DNA of 27,036 bases from a virus. Where the stretch lies: IMG/VR virus record IMGVR_UViG_3300044911_002105, positions 1 through 27,036 of that record. One strand, 5' to 3'. A program made the translations under genes and the position numbers. This document shows positions 1 through 6,419 of this stretch, one piece after another; the stretch's first letter is position 1; each line of letters starts with the position of its first letter. Below the pieces are notes generated by a model. The model searched no databases. It saw nothing but the letters and a program-made list of their open reading frames with translations, and had not been told where the DNA came from.

Positions 1-150
1 AGCACCATGCTTCTTTATGGCACGGTGCAGCGGATACTTGGGTTTCTTGGATTGACTGATGTGTTGTGACCAGCGATTCTCAAGGGTTCTGCTGGTATAG
101 CCGACATAGACGGGCTTGGAGTCCTTGCGGACAAGATAGATAGTGTGCAT
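1..150 (-). CDS. GIY-YIG homing endonuclease, N-terminal part (runs off the window)
   Basis: Only the first 50 codons are in the window. The translation starts MHTIYLVRKDSKPVYVGYTS and carries the two halves of the GIY-YIG catalytic fold: IYLV for GIY, and YVG for YIG about ten residues later. An Arg and a His follow in the NRWSQH segment. It is about 80% identical (40 of 50 positions by eye) to the GIY-YIG protein encoded at 2839-3588. The start is fixed by a full AAGGAGG ribosome site just upstream and by identity to the paralog. The catalytic Glu and any DNA-binding tail lie outside the window. It points away from the plus-strand gene island and towards the window's left end. Family knowledge: free-standing GIY-YIG genes in T4-like phages are usually mobile homing endonucleases. 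That this one is mobile is inference. Confidence 0.88.
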   Translation of the reverse strand, partial: MHTIYLVRKDSKPVYVGYTSRTLENRWSQHISQSKKPKYPLHRAIKKHGA

Positions 151-181
151 TGGGAGCCTCCTTCACAGGTTTCTTGCCATG

Positions 182-209
182 CCCCTGGGTGCTGATTACA
201 CCGCAGGGG
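182..209 (-). ncRNA. Conserved leader hairpin of GIY-YIG gene 1
   Basis: Read on the minus strand, this forms CCCCTG, a bulged C, GGTG, a 7-base loop, CACC, then CAGGGG. The same structure sits upstream of the second GIY-YIG gene at 2781-2807. There the inner stem is GATG/CATC, so one base pair has changed on both sides (A-T to G-C) and pairing is kept. No T-run follows, so it is not a typical terminator. A cis-acting RNA element in the endonuclease mRNA leader is inferred. Confidence 0.6.
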
Positions 210-220
210 TTTTCTATGAC

Positions 221-228
221 TACCTATG
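221..228 (-). promoter_or_regulatory. Candidate late promoter of GIY-YIG gene 1 (CATAGGTA)
   Basis: The minus-strand octamer CATAGGTA lies 70 bases before the start codon at 150. This is the same spacing as CATAGATA before the paralog at 2839. It resembles the T4 late promoter TATAAATA, known from T4 to be read by the gp55 sigma factor. Bases 219-227 on the minus strand (ATAGGTAGT) can also pair with codons 3-5 of the gene (136-144). Confidence 0.45.
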
Positions 229-247
229 ATTCACCATATTTCTGTCG

Positions 248-255
248 TATAGATA
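248..255 (+). promoter_or_regulatory. Candidate late promoter (TATAGATA) of the plus-strand island
   Basis: TATAGATA differs at one base from the T4 late promoter TATAAATA. It ends 23 bases before the start codon at 279, and an AGGAG ribosome site sits between them. The related forms CATAGATA, GATAGATA and CCTAGATA precede other transcription units in the window. This is the best-placed example on the plus strand. Confidence 0.55.
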
Positions 256-278
256 CCATTGCACCATAGGAGACTTCA

Positions 279-773
279 ATGCACCCATTCACACGACAGG
301 ATTCCCTTGCGAAAGCAGCACAATCCACTCTTGAGAAGAACAGGAACACCACCCTTGCAGACTATCTGGCAGAAGCCGACTCGATGAAGGCTATGACCAA
401 GACCTCGCCTCAGATGTTCAATTTCGGCAACCACTATGTGGAGAAGCCTGAGAACATCGAGCGCATCAACGGATTCATCAAGAGGTTCCTCGCGGGAACT
501 CACCTTGAGCCTGAGACTCAGATACGCCACCTGTTCCTCCATCTTCAGTCCATCGGTCTCATCGTCAGCGGATACAAGGGACAGGACGGCACATTCGACA
601 TCGACCAGTTCGGCAAGCCACTGGACAACAAGCCCGTGGAAGGCGACCAGAAGACGCACGACATGTACTTCCCCCGTGGGAACATCGGAGGCAAGATCAA
701 GATCAGCCGCACGATGACTCCTGGAGGAAGATACATGATCGACGCAGAGGTCTACGGCTTCCGCAAGAACTGA
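279..773 (+). CDS. Hypothetical phage protein, 164 aa
   Basis: I do not recognise this family. The start is chosen because AGGAG lies six bases upstream and a candidate late promoter lies at 248-255. The protein is soluble, with no membrane segment. It begins with a helical stretch containing TTLADYLAEADS around residues 24-35. The YLAE/A inside it resembles a T4-type prohead protease site, so it could be a virion protein with a removable N-terminus (inference). The middle (roughly residues 45-95) is predicted helical and contains IERINGFIKRFLAG. The C-terminal third is strand-rich with Gly turns. It is first in a four-gene plus-strand unit, five bases before the next gene. Confidence 0.75.
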   Translation: MHPFTRQDSLAKAAQSTLEKNRNTTLADYLAEADSMKAMTKTSPQMFNFGNHYVEKPENIERINGFIKRFLAGTHLEPETQIRHLFLHLQSIGLIVSGYKGQDGTFDIDQFGKPLDNKPVEGDQKTHDMYFPRGNIGGKIKISRTMTPGGRYMIDAEVYGFRKN

Positions 774-778
774 TACAC

Positions 779-1153
779 ATGGACAAGCGGCTGTGCGACG
801 AGGACTTCCTTGTCCTCGCACTTGAACACTATGAGAACCCGCAGTGCGAGTCGCTGGAGGAGTTCTACGAGGATCTCGACAGGATCAAGTACCTGAAGAG
901 GCTCCTCAACAGGACCGAGGGAGACATGGATCAGGCAGTCAGGTTAGCCCTGAACCACATCATAGTGGTCACCAATGTGTTCGGTTCGGTGATGGGAAGC
1001 AGGATACTCTTCTTCCGCATGGAGGAAAGGCATCATGGGCAGTTGAAGGCATACCTTCACTACCTGAACCTCCTGCCCAGAAGCATACCCGAGGTGGACC
1101 TGGACGCGATTGCGGTCGATGCCGCGCTTTTGGAGAAACTGAGGAACCTATGA
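779..1153 (+). CDS. Conserved T4-like phage protein, 124 aa (DUF7207-like)
   Basis: A small soluble, helix-rich protein. The pattern MDKRLCDEDFLVLALEHYEN, then EEFYEDLDRIKYLKRLLNR, then LNHIIVVTNVFG and RILFFRMEE matches my memory of a hypothetical protein conserved in T4-like cyanophages and pelagiphages. I believe this is the DUF7207 type, but the family number is from memory. No catalytic motif is visible and the function is unknown. It starts five bases after the previous stop and its own TGA overlaps the next ATG (ATGA), so the pair is probably translationally coupled. Placement beside a virion-type ligase-like gene suggests a structural or assembly role, which is inference only. Confidence 0.8.
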   Translation: MDKRLCDEDFLVLALEHYENPQCESLEEFYEDLDRIKYLKRLLNRTEGDMDQAVRLALNHIIVVTNVFGSVMGSRILFFRMEERHHGQLKAYLHYLNLLPRSIPEVDLDAIAVDAALLEKLRNL

Positions 1154-1914
1154 AGAGATACGGAGAGTTGGTTGAGTCTGCTGCCGAGAAGGAGTTCATG
1201 GATCTCATGGAGGAGGCTGGGTCTGATCCCGCCAAGATGGAGGTCTTCCTTGCCATCCTTGAGGAGAACGGGTTCGTCAGCACCGCATCCGCCCCTGGCG
1301 TGGCAATGGTGTCGGATGGAGAGCCTGTGCTGGTCAAGCAGGGGAATGTCGATAGACCGAAGATGACCAACAAGCCCTTCGGCAAGGGAATCTGGCGAAG
1401 GAAGAAGCGGAAGCCCGACATCTCCGAGATGGCTCTCCCCAAGAAGAAGGTGGCTCACACTGGTCACCTTGAGCATGTAGCCGACACCCTGTTCCACGGC
1501 GATCCGCACGAAGCCATCCGCCACATGGAAGCCATGCACTCAAGGTTCAGGGACAAGCCCGTGAAGGGGCATCAGGCTTCGCTCAAGGTGGACGGAGGGA
1601 TGTCCGTGATCGTGGGTCGCGACCATGACGGCAAGCACTTCGTCCGCAGCAAGCACGGCGACAGCACCATGTTCAAGGAACCCGAGCAGATCCATGCCAC
1701 GGGAAAGCCGCACTATTCGCGTGACCTCGTCCCGCTGCTCCACCATGTGCGGAAGATGGACATCAAGCCAGGGACAGCGTTTCAGGCTGATCTCGTCCAC
1801 CACGGAGGATCGGATGCAGATGTCGTTCAGCCAAACACGATCAAGTACAAGGTGAAGAAGGGCAAGAGCCTCGTCCTCGCAACGCACTCACAATACGAGA
1901 TTCCCAAGCAATGA
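1150..1914 (+). CDS. Ligase/nucleotidyltransferase-like virion protein, N-terminal half (DUF6267-like)
   Basis: 254 aa, starting at the ATG overlapping the previous stop. The N-terminus MKRYGELVESAAEK resembles the T4 internal-protein targeting signal, with a possible prohead protease cut after LVE (residue 9). Residues 80-100 are extremely basic. Residues 142-170 carry ASLKVDGGMSVIVGR, with a K-x-D-G motif (Lys146) like the nucleotide-accepting lysine of ATP-dependent ligases and capping enzymes, followed by HFVRSKHGDS. FQADLVHH (near 211-218) and PNTIKYKV (near 228-235) also fit the DUF6267-type proteins I know from marine T4-like phages. In those proteins the chain continues further; here it stops and the next gene supplies the rest. 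Enzymatic activity is not proven. Confidence 0.75.
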   Translation: MKRYGELVESAAEKEFMDLMEEAGSDPAKMEVFLAILEENGFVSTASAPGVAMVSDGEPVLVKQGNVDRPKMTNKPFGKGIWRRKKRKPDISEMALPKKKVAHTGHLEHVADTLFHGDPHEAIRHMEAMHSRFRDKPVKGHQASLKVDGGMSVIVGRDHDGKHFVRSKHGDSTMFKEPEQIHATGKPHYSRDLVPLLHHVRKMDIKPGTAFQADLVHHGGSDADVVQPNTIKYKVKKGKSLVLATHSQYEIPKQ

Positions 1915-2747
1915 AGAAGGTCACCAACCATCCCGACATCTCGCAGTTGTCAGCAGAGGGAGTCCATGCTCCCGACCTGTCCATCCACAAGGGAATGAAA
2001 CTGGGCATCTCCGACAAGCGCAGCAAGGCAGTGACCAAGCACCTTGAGGCTGCGAAGAAGCACCTGACTCCAGAGGTGTCCGAGTTCTCCTCCCGCATGG
2101 CAAGCGGAGAAGGTGTCCACAAGAGGATGCACGAACTCGTCCGCAACTACTCCAATGCAGAAGCAAGGACCACGGGAAAGAGGAGCGTGGCAGGGCTGAG
2201 GAAGCATGTCGCTGGCTATGCGGAGAGGACGGTCAAGAGCGAGGCAGGAAGGAAGAAACTCCATGATGCCCTCCATGCGGACATAGATGCCAACAAGCAC
2301 CATCTGAATGCCCTCTTCAAGGCTCACCACCACATCGTACAGGCAAAGCACCACATGCTGGACGAGTTCGAGAAGAGCCACAGGGGGAAGTTCGACATCG
2401 ACACCCATGGCGGCGAGGAACACGAAGGTCTAGTCTCAAGCATGAAGACACCGCACGGCGAGACGATGGTCAAGTTGGTTCGGGAGGGAGAGGGCGGGTT
2501 CCCCGCTAGGAACACCGCGAACGCAGCCATCAGGTTTGGGAAGAAGCCCGTCAGCGAGTCTCCCCTGTCGCTCGACATCTCTGCCACCACCATGATGGAG
2601 ACGCACTACATGGTTCATGGGAGGGATGACATCACGCTCGAAGAGGTCGTGGCAATGCTGCCTTCAAGTGAACTGGAGCAACTGGCGGAAGGCAAGAAGG
2701 ACAAGATCGTGGTTCGTGCAGGACGGAAGACAGTAGTCCTCAGATAG
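1911..2747 (+). CDS. Probable C-terminal half of the split DUF6267-like protein, 278 aa
   Basis: This gene starts at an ATGA overlap with the preceding gene but in another frame. The protein is basic and His-rich, with long helices around residues 40-155. The stretch EGLVSSM...GETMVKLVREGEGGFPARN (around residues 172-201) resembles the C-terminal part of DUF6267-like phage proteins, where an EG(F/Y)V segment is followed by VKLV and an aromatic/Asn ending. The two genes together have about the length and domain order of one such protein. This suggests gene splitting or an ancestral frameshift fixed by translational coupling. The C-terminus has ELEQLAEGKKD, another LAE/G site of prohead-protease type. 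The domain match is from memory. Confidence 0.7.
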   Translation: MKKVTNHPDISQLSAEGVHAPDLSIHKGMKLGISDKRSKAVTKHLEAAKKHLTPEVSEFSSRMASGEGVHKRMHELVRNYSNAEARTTGKRSVAGLRKHVAGYAERTVKSEAGRKKLHDALHADIDANKHHLNALFKAHHHIVQAKHHMLDEFEKSHRGKFDIDTHGGEEHEGLVSSMKTPHGETMVKLVREGEGGFPARNTANAAIRFGKKPVSESPLSLDISATTMMETHYMVHGRDDITLEEVVAMLPSSELEQLAEGKKDKIVVRAGRKTVVLR

Positions 2748-2760
2748 AGCCATAAAGAAT

Positions 2761-2768
2761 CATAGATA
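2761..2768 (+). promoter_or_regulatory. Candidate late promoter of GIY-YIG gene 2 (CATAGATA)
   Basis: CATAGATA lies 70 bases before the start at 2839, matching the spacing of its counterpart at 221-228. It overlaps the left arm (2762-2773) of a 12-base perfect inverted repeat. The right arm (2842-2853) covers codons 2-5 of the endonuclease gene. Confidence 0.5.
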
Positions 2769-2853
2769 GTGTGTAGAAAACCCCTGCGATGCGGAAACAT
2801 CCAGGGGCATGGCAAGAAACCTTTCAAGGAGGCTCCCAATGCACACTATCTAT
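2762..2853 (+). promoter_or_regulatory. Long-range inverted repeat enclosing the ribosome site of GIY-YIG gene 2
   Basis: ATAGATAGTGTG at 2762-2773 is the exact reverse complement of CACACTATCTAT at 2842-2853. In a transcript reading through from upstream, the pair would enclose the inner hairpin (2781-2807), the AAGGAGG ribosome site (about 2826-2832) and the AUG. A transcript starting at the candidate late promoter would lack the left arm. A 9-base version with one G-U pair exists in the other leader (219-227 with 136-144). Confidence 0.5.
2781..2807 (+). ncRNA. Conserved leader hairpin of GIY-YIG gene 2
   Basis: CCCCTG, bulged C, GATG, loop CGGAAA, CATC, CAGGGG. It has the same architecture as 182-209 on the minus strand, with one compensatory pair change in the inner stem. 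It lies in the 5' leader between the candidate promoter and the ribosome site. Confidence 0.6.
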
Positions 2854-3588
2854 CTCGTTCGTAGAGATTCCAAGCCCGTCTATGTCGGCTATACCAGCAG
2901 GTCTTTGCAAGACCGCTGGAAACAACACATCCATATCTCAAAGAACCCTAAGTTTCCCTTGCACCATGCCATCAAGAAGCATGGTGCTGAGTCCTTTACC
3001 ATAGAGACCCTCTATGAGTCGGAGGACGAGTATCACACCTTGAACTACATGGAACACCACTACATCTGGCTCTATCAGACGCATGGGAGTCTAGGTGGAT
3101 ATAACATGACCCTTGGTGGAGAAGGAAACCCGAAGGGACTCACTGAGAAGGAGAGGAAGGAACGGAGGAAGGCTGAAAAGAAGGCTTGGTATGAAGCCAC
3201 CAAAGAGCGAACCAAAGTTCAACGGAAGGCTTACTATAAGGCTTATTGGGAAACAAACAAGGATCGATACAAGGTTTACAGGGAAACCAACAAAGAAAAG
3301 CAGAAGGCTTACGGGAAGGCATGGCAGGAATCCAACAAGCAAAGGGAGAAGGATCGGAAGAAGGCATGGTATCAAGCCAATAAGGACAAACAAAAGGCTA
3401 GGATGGAGGCTTGGAGGGAATCCAACGAGGAGAAGCGGAAGGCATACGAGAAGACTTACTACAAAGCGAACATGGTGAAGAAGAAGGCTCAGTCGAAGGC
3501 TCGGTATGAAGCCAACAAACTCTTCAAGACGATTGCAACTCTCCCTGAAGCATCCACACCAGCCACATCGAATCAACTAGATCGCTGA
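2839..3588 (+). CDS. GIY-YIG homing endonuclease with a C-terminal basic repeat tail
   Basis: 249 aa. The start is set at 2839, not at an in-frame ATG at 2809, because AAGGAGG sits just upstream and the paralog at 1-150 starts at the same residue. Residues 1-95 form a GIY-YIG nuclease domain: IYLV (4-7), YVG (15-17), Arg26, the probable metal-binding Glu72 in NYMEHHYIWL, and Asn89 in GGYNMTLGGEG. Residues 103-230 are a highly charged helical tail of imperfect repeats resembling K-A-W/Y-Y-x-A-N-K-x-K-x-K. This replaces the NUMOD/HTH modules seen in many homing enzymes and presumably binds DNA. The gene runs 65 bases into the 3' end of the oppositely oriented RuvC-like gene. Mobility is inferred. 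Confidence 0.9.
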   Translation: MHTIYLVRRDSKPVYVGYTSRSLQDRWKQHIHISKNPKFPLHHAIKKHGAESFTIETLYESEDEYHTLNYMEHHYIWLYQTHGSLGGYNMTLGGEGNPKGLTEKERKERRKAEKKAWYEATKERTKVQRKAYYKAYWETNKDRYKVYRETNKEKQKAYGKAWQESNKQREKDRKKAWYQANKDKQKARMEAWRESNEEKRKAYEKTYYKANMVKKKAQSKARYEANKLFKTIATLPEASTPATSNQLDR

Positions 3589-4084
3589 CGGGATTCGCGA
3601 TTCTGCCTCCGAACTGATCGGATAGATTGAACCCCGCCTTTGCCGCAAATGCAGAATGCATTGCTGGTTTGTCTGAGTTTCCCTTGCCTGTGGCATATTT
3701 CTTCAGAGCAGTTGGTGAGATTAGATCAAAAGAAATGCCGTTCTTCCAAAGCATCCATTTGGTCAATCCCGTTCCCTCTGCTATGTTGAAGACCTTTCCT
3801 TTGGCTCCCATCGCATAATCCTCGATGCGAACGGCATCACAGCCACGGACAAGATTTAGAATCCAGTTGGCGATTTGGTCGTACCTCTCCTGCTGATTGG
3901 TGTATTCCAAATGCTCAGTACCAACGGCAGAGTACCAATCCGCACACTTTATCGTGCGGACATTCTTCTTGGTTGTGGTCAAGTAGTGACCTACGACAGA
4001 CGATGTTTTGATGTCTATGATGGTGACGGATGGCGAAACGAGCGAGTAGTCGATGCCAGCGATCTTGTGAAGGGGGTGGGTCAT
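3524..4084 (-). CDS. RuvC-like Holliday-junction/branched-DNA endonuclease
   Basis: 186 aa, the usual size for phage RuvC-type resolvases. The RNase H-fold acidic residues appear in the expected order. Asp12 is in IAGIDYSLVSPSVTIID, Glu88 in AVRIEDYAMGAKG, and Asp168/Asp171 in SDLVDSMWL. A basic Lys-rich loop (PTALKKYATGKGNSDK, from about residue 124) matches the RuvC segment between the second and third acids. Family role: cutting branched DNA during recombination or before packaging. It starts one base after the TGA of the upstream gene. It is the last minus-strand gene before the plus-strand island, and its last 21 or so codons are overlapped antisense by the GIY-YIG gene. T4 uses an unrelated endonuclease VII (gp49), so this would be a functional substitute. 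Confidence 0.85.
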   Translation of the reverse strand: MTHPLHKIAGIDYSLVSPSVTIIDIKTSSVVGHYLTTTKKNVRTIKCADWYSAVGTEHLEYTNQQERYDQIANWILNLVRGCDAVRIEDYAMGAKGKVFNIAEGTGLTKWMLWKNGISFDLISPTALKKYATGKGNSDKPAMHSAFAAKAGFNLSDQFGGRIANPVSDLVDSMWLVWMLQGELQSS

Positions 4085-4085
4085 C

Positions 4086-4823
4086 TCATATACCTATGAC
4101 CTTTGCATTGGACGGAACCTTGTCGATCACGACGATCCTCCCCGCGCTGTCTCCCTTGCTTGGAGACTTACCGTATATCTTCGGCACACCTTTTACATCG
4201 ACCGCAGATGGATCGAACCTCTGGTCTTCCCGCCTTGCCCTAAGCCTGAAGTACAGTTCGTGCTCATCGGCATACTGCTTGCTTTCATACAGGTTTCCGC
4301 GAAGAACTAGCGTGTTCGACTCAGGTCTGTAGATGAAGTCCACCGTCATTCGACCGATGTACATGTAGTGAACTGGTCCACCGACCTTCTCGTTTCCAAC
4401 GACGAGTTTTCTCTTCAGGTCTTTGTCTATCTTTCCGTAGATGTCGGGAACCTTGTCGCCCGTCTTCAGGTTCATGGACTCCGTCAGGTGCTTCTTCGCA
4501 GCCTTCATGAACCTGGATGCCACGCCGGGAGTGATGGTCTCTATTCCGCTCATGCCGCCGCCAGCAAGGGAAGGAGAGTCTGGTCCCTTGAGCGAGAGGT
4601 TCACCTTCTCCTTCCTGCCGTGCTTCGTGACGGTCAGGGTTATGTCCGTGAGAGGTTCAGAGCCGCCGACTTGCCTACCCTTGTACTTCTCGGCATCGAC
4701 CACTCCCTCTATGACCACCTTGCCAGCCGCAAGGGTGATGGGATTACCCTTGTTCGTCTTCACTCCGCGCTTGACAGCCTCGACAAAGGATCGCTCTTGC
4801 CTCTCGGAACTCTCTCCAGCCAT
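4086..4823 (-). CDS. Hypothetical phage protein, 245 aa
   Basis: Family not recognised with confidence. The N-terminus contains ERSFVEAVKRG. A strand-rich region (residues 55-95) has DITLTVTK then KVNLSLKGPDSPSLAGGGMS. The spacing of Asp60 and the SLK at 77-79 recalls the core of PD-(D/E)XK nuclease-like phage proteins, but the acidic residue of the ExK motif is Ser here, so I do not call a nuclease. AKKHLTESMNL near residue 111 holds an LTE/S site of prohead-protease type. The C-terminal half is strand-rich (MTVDFIYRPESNTLVLRGNLYES). It starts four bases after the stop of the upstream gene, with AGGGGTGA as ribosome site. Confidence 0.7.
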   Translation of the reverse strand: MAGESSERQERSFVEAVKRGVKTNKGNPITLAAGKVVIEGVVDAEKYKGRQVGGSEPLTDITLTVTKHGRKEKVNLSLKGPDSPSLAGGGMSGIETITPGVASRFMKAAKKHLTESMNLKTGDKVPDIYGKIDKDLKRKLVVGNEKVGGPVHYMYIGRMTVDFIYRPESNTLVLRGNLYESKQYADEHELYFRLRARREDQRFDPSAVDVKGVPKIYGKSPSKGDSAGRIVVIDKVPSNAKVIGI

Positions 4824-4827
4824 CTAG

Positions 4828-5313
4828 TCACCCCTTCCTTTGCCTCGCGGGGTTCCTCTTCTTGTATGTCTTCTTCTTCCTCAGGCTCTGCTTGTACCTC
4901 TGTACCTTGAGATACTCGGCATCAGCCCCGCCCATCTTCATGAGTTTCTCCCCTGCCCTCTTTGCCAGTTCCCGCGTCACCAACTTGCGGATGTGGCTGA
5001 GGCTTTCCGGATTGCTCCTGATGCTGCTCCGTGCATAGCCGAGGCATCCCCGTCCTACGCATCTGGCTAGGAACCGACCCACTGCCTTGGCAAAGTCAGC
5101 GACTCCCTCGTCCAGTTCCTGAGGACCGCCGACGATCCTTGCTCCTGGCACGGTTGCCTTCGCTGCCTTCATGGCATCGGTCTGGTTGATGGCATTGATG
5201 GTCATCCTCCGTGGATTGCGACCTTCCTCGCCAGGCATGCGGTACTTGACCACATAGACCCTGTCGTTTGGTCCCCTAGGCTCCTGAGGATTCGCGGTGG
5301 GCTTCTTCTTCAT
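4828..5313 (-). CDS. Basic virion-type hypothetical protein with a prohead-protease-like site, 161 aa
   Basis: The start overlaps the upstream stop by ATGA. Residues 18-62 look like a small beta-beta-alpha domain (VYVVKYRMPGEEG...TINAINQTDAMKAAKA...GARIVGG), reminiscent of two-strand-plus-helix phage modules. Then comes PQELDEGVADFAK with an ELDE/G cut site after residue 69. Everything after it is a strongly basic helical and Lys/Arg-rich tail (KQSLRKKKTYKKRN). Cleavage would separate an acidic-to-neutral N-domain from a polycationic peptide. That fits a packaged, DNA-associated internal protein (inference). Two Cys in FLARCVGRGCLGY could form a metal or disulfide pair. Confidence 0.7.
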   Translation of the reverse strand: MKKKPTANPQEPRGPNDRVYVVKYRMPGEEGRNPRRMTINAINQTDAMKAAKATVPGARIVGGPQELDEGVADFAKAVGRFLARCVGRGCLGYARSSIRSNPESLSHIRKLVTRELAKRAGEKLMKMGGADAEYLKVQRYKQSLRKKKTYKKRNPARQRKG

Positions 5314-5891
5314 CCCAGGTTCGGCGGGTTCTCGCCGTCATGGAGGCGGGACAGATCGATCCTGCGGCTTGATGCAGGAAGGAAGGAGTTGATGGACGGC
5401 TCCCTCTGTGCGGGTGCAGGAGGCTCCACGGGCTTGGGAAGGGATTGGGGGGTCGATGTCCTTGAGAATCTTTCCTTGCCCCGTATCACGCTTTCCACCA
5501 CCGAGGACGGCTTCCCTGACCTATGGAAAGGCTTCTGGATTTGTTTCTTATCCGTCTGCGGTCTTGGGGGTGCTGCGGGTGGGGATTGTGCTTCCTTGGC
5601 GTGGGATCGGACTGAGATTGATTCCTTTGGGACATTGAACTTCTCCTCCAAAGATTCGGTAAGTCTGCGGAAAGTCGTGTTCTCAGGGAGTCGGGTCGCA
5701 CCTAGCCGCTTGATTCCGTCGTTCGATGTGAATCTGTGCTTCATGTTCTCGTAGGTTCTCCTGTCCTCTGTGAGATGAAGGATAGCCGTGTTGTCGTCGT
5801 AGACCGTGAAGAGGGCATACTTGCCCGACAGATCCTGGTCTGTGGACTCCATCAACACCCGTGCAATGCTAGATGATAGCGAATCTGCCAT
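5310..5891 (-). CDS. Hypothetical virion-type protein, 193 aa, with a Pro-rich linker
   Basis: The start at 5891 is chosen because AGGAGG lies directly upstream (5901-5906) and the candidate promoter GATAGATA at 5909-5916. The longer frame to 5948 would swallow both. The N-terminus MADSLSSSIARVLMESTDQD resembles that of the upstream neighbour (ESVMESTGQ) and contains an LME/S site. Residues 22-95 look like a small folded domain (YALFTVYDDNTAILHLTEDR). Residues 100-180 are Pro/Ser/Lys-rich and probably disordered (PPAAPPRPQTDKK). It is the first gene of a minus-strand unit with coupled ATGA downstream genes. Function unknown. Confidence 0.75.
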   Translation of the reverse strand: MADSLSSSIARVLMESTDQDLSGKYALFTVYDDNTAILHLTEDRRTYENMKHRFTSNDGIKRLGATRLPENTTFRRLTESLEEKFNVPKESISVRSHAKEAQSPPAAPPRPQTDKKQIQKPFHRSGKPSSVVESVIRGKERFSRTSTPQSLPKPVEPPAPAQREPSINSFLPASSRRIDLSRLHDGENPPNLG

Positions 5892-5908
5892 TTCGTTTCC
5901 TCCTGTCC

Positions 5909-5916
5909 TATCTATC
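5909..5916 (-). promoter_or_regulatory. Candidate late promoter (GATAGATA) before the 5891 gene
   Basis: On the minus strand GATAGATA ends 17 bases before the ATG, followed by AGGAGG. It sits just after a strong terminator-like hairpin at 5927-5946, which marks a transcription-unit boundary. Confidence 0.55.
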
Positions 5917-5926
5917 CAACGACAAA

Positions 5927-5946
5927 GGGGAGGGTCTCCCCTCCCC
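5927..5946 (-). terminator. Rho-independent-type terminator
   Basis: Perfect 8-base stem GGGGAGGG / CCCTCCCC with a 4-base loop. On the minus strand it is followed by TTTGTCGTT. It lies between the stop at 5974 and the promoter at 5909-5916, so it would end the upstream minus-strand unit (genes from 10341 to 5974). The T-run is short, so termination strength is uncertain. Confidence 0.65.
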
Positions 5947-5973
5947 ATGATCGGTCGTGTATGACTTGAGGAG

Positions 5974-6399
5974 TCACTCCACTCCGTCGATCAGACCAGC
6001 GAGTTCCTCGGAGATCTCGCCTGTCTCAGCAAAGTCCGCGAGGATCTTGGTCATGCCTTCCTCTCCGTAGAGTTCGATGCCTTCGGCAAGGATGAGGTCG
6101 ATTGGATCTACTTCCTCGCTCATGGACTTCTTTGCTGCCTTTTTTGCCGCTACCTTTCGGTTGAGTTCTGCCGCCACACTGACAAGTCTGGCGTGCTTAG
6201 GTCCATGCTTACTCTTCGCCTCGGCGGCTTGCGCAGGATCGTCTGGATTGGTCAAGAAGACACCTCGAGCGCGTTGACCTCTCCAATATGCTGCATTTTG
6301 AATGCGCTTCAACTTCTTCGAGCCAGCCTCGTCCAACTGCCCCGTGCTTTCCATGACCGACTCGGTCAGCGATGTGTATGCCTTGCGATCTATTGCCAT
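5974..6399 (-). CDS. Basic internal-protein candidate, 141 aa, with a QLDEA module
   Basis: The start at 6399 has an AGGAAAG ribosome site. N-terminus MAIDRKAYTSLTESVMESTG, followed by QLDEAGSKKLKRIQNAAYW. This holds three closely spaced prohead-protease-type sites: SLTE/S, VME/S and QLDE/A. The stretch from QLDEAG to KHARLVSVAAELNRKVAAKK is clearly homologous to a module near residues 407-465 of the next upstream gene product. After a basic helical core the C-terminal 50 residues are acidic (ILADFAETGEISEELAGLIDG). Likely role: a packaged internal protein processed during head maturation (inference). The hairpin at 5927-5946 ends the unit after this gene. Confidence 0.75.
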   Translation of the reverse strand: MAIDRKAYTSLTESVMESTGQLDEAGSKKLKRIQNAAYWRGQRARGVFLTNPDDPAQAAEAKSKHGPKHARLVSVAAELNRKVAAKKAAKKSMSEEVDPIDLILAEGIELYGEEGMTKILADFAETGEISEELAGLIDGVE

Positions 6400-6419
6400 T
6401 GTTCTTTCCTGTTCTGGGC

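Noticed and set aside
4091-4098. CATAGGTA on the minus strand before the RuvC-like gene
   Set aside because: Only six bases separate it from the ATG, which would give an almost leaderless transcript. It also encodes the last codons of the upstream gene, so chance is likely.
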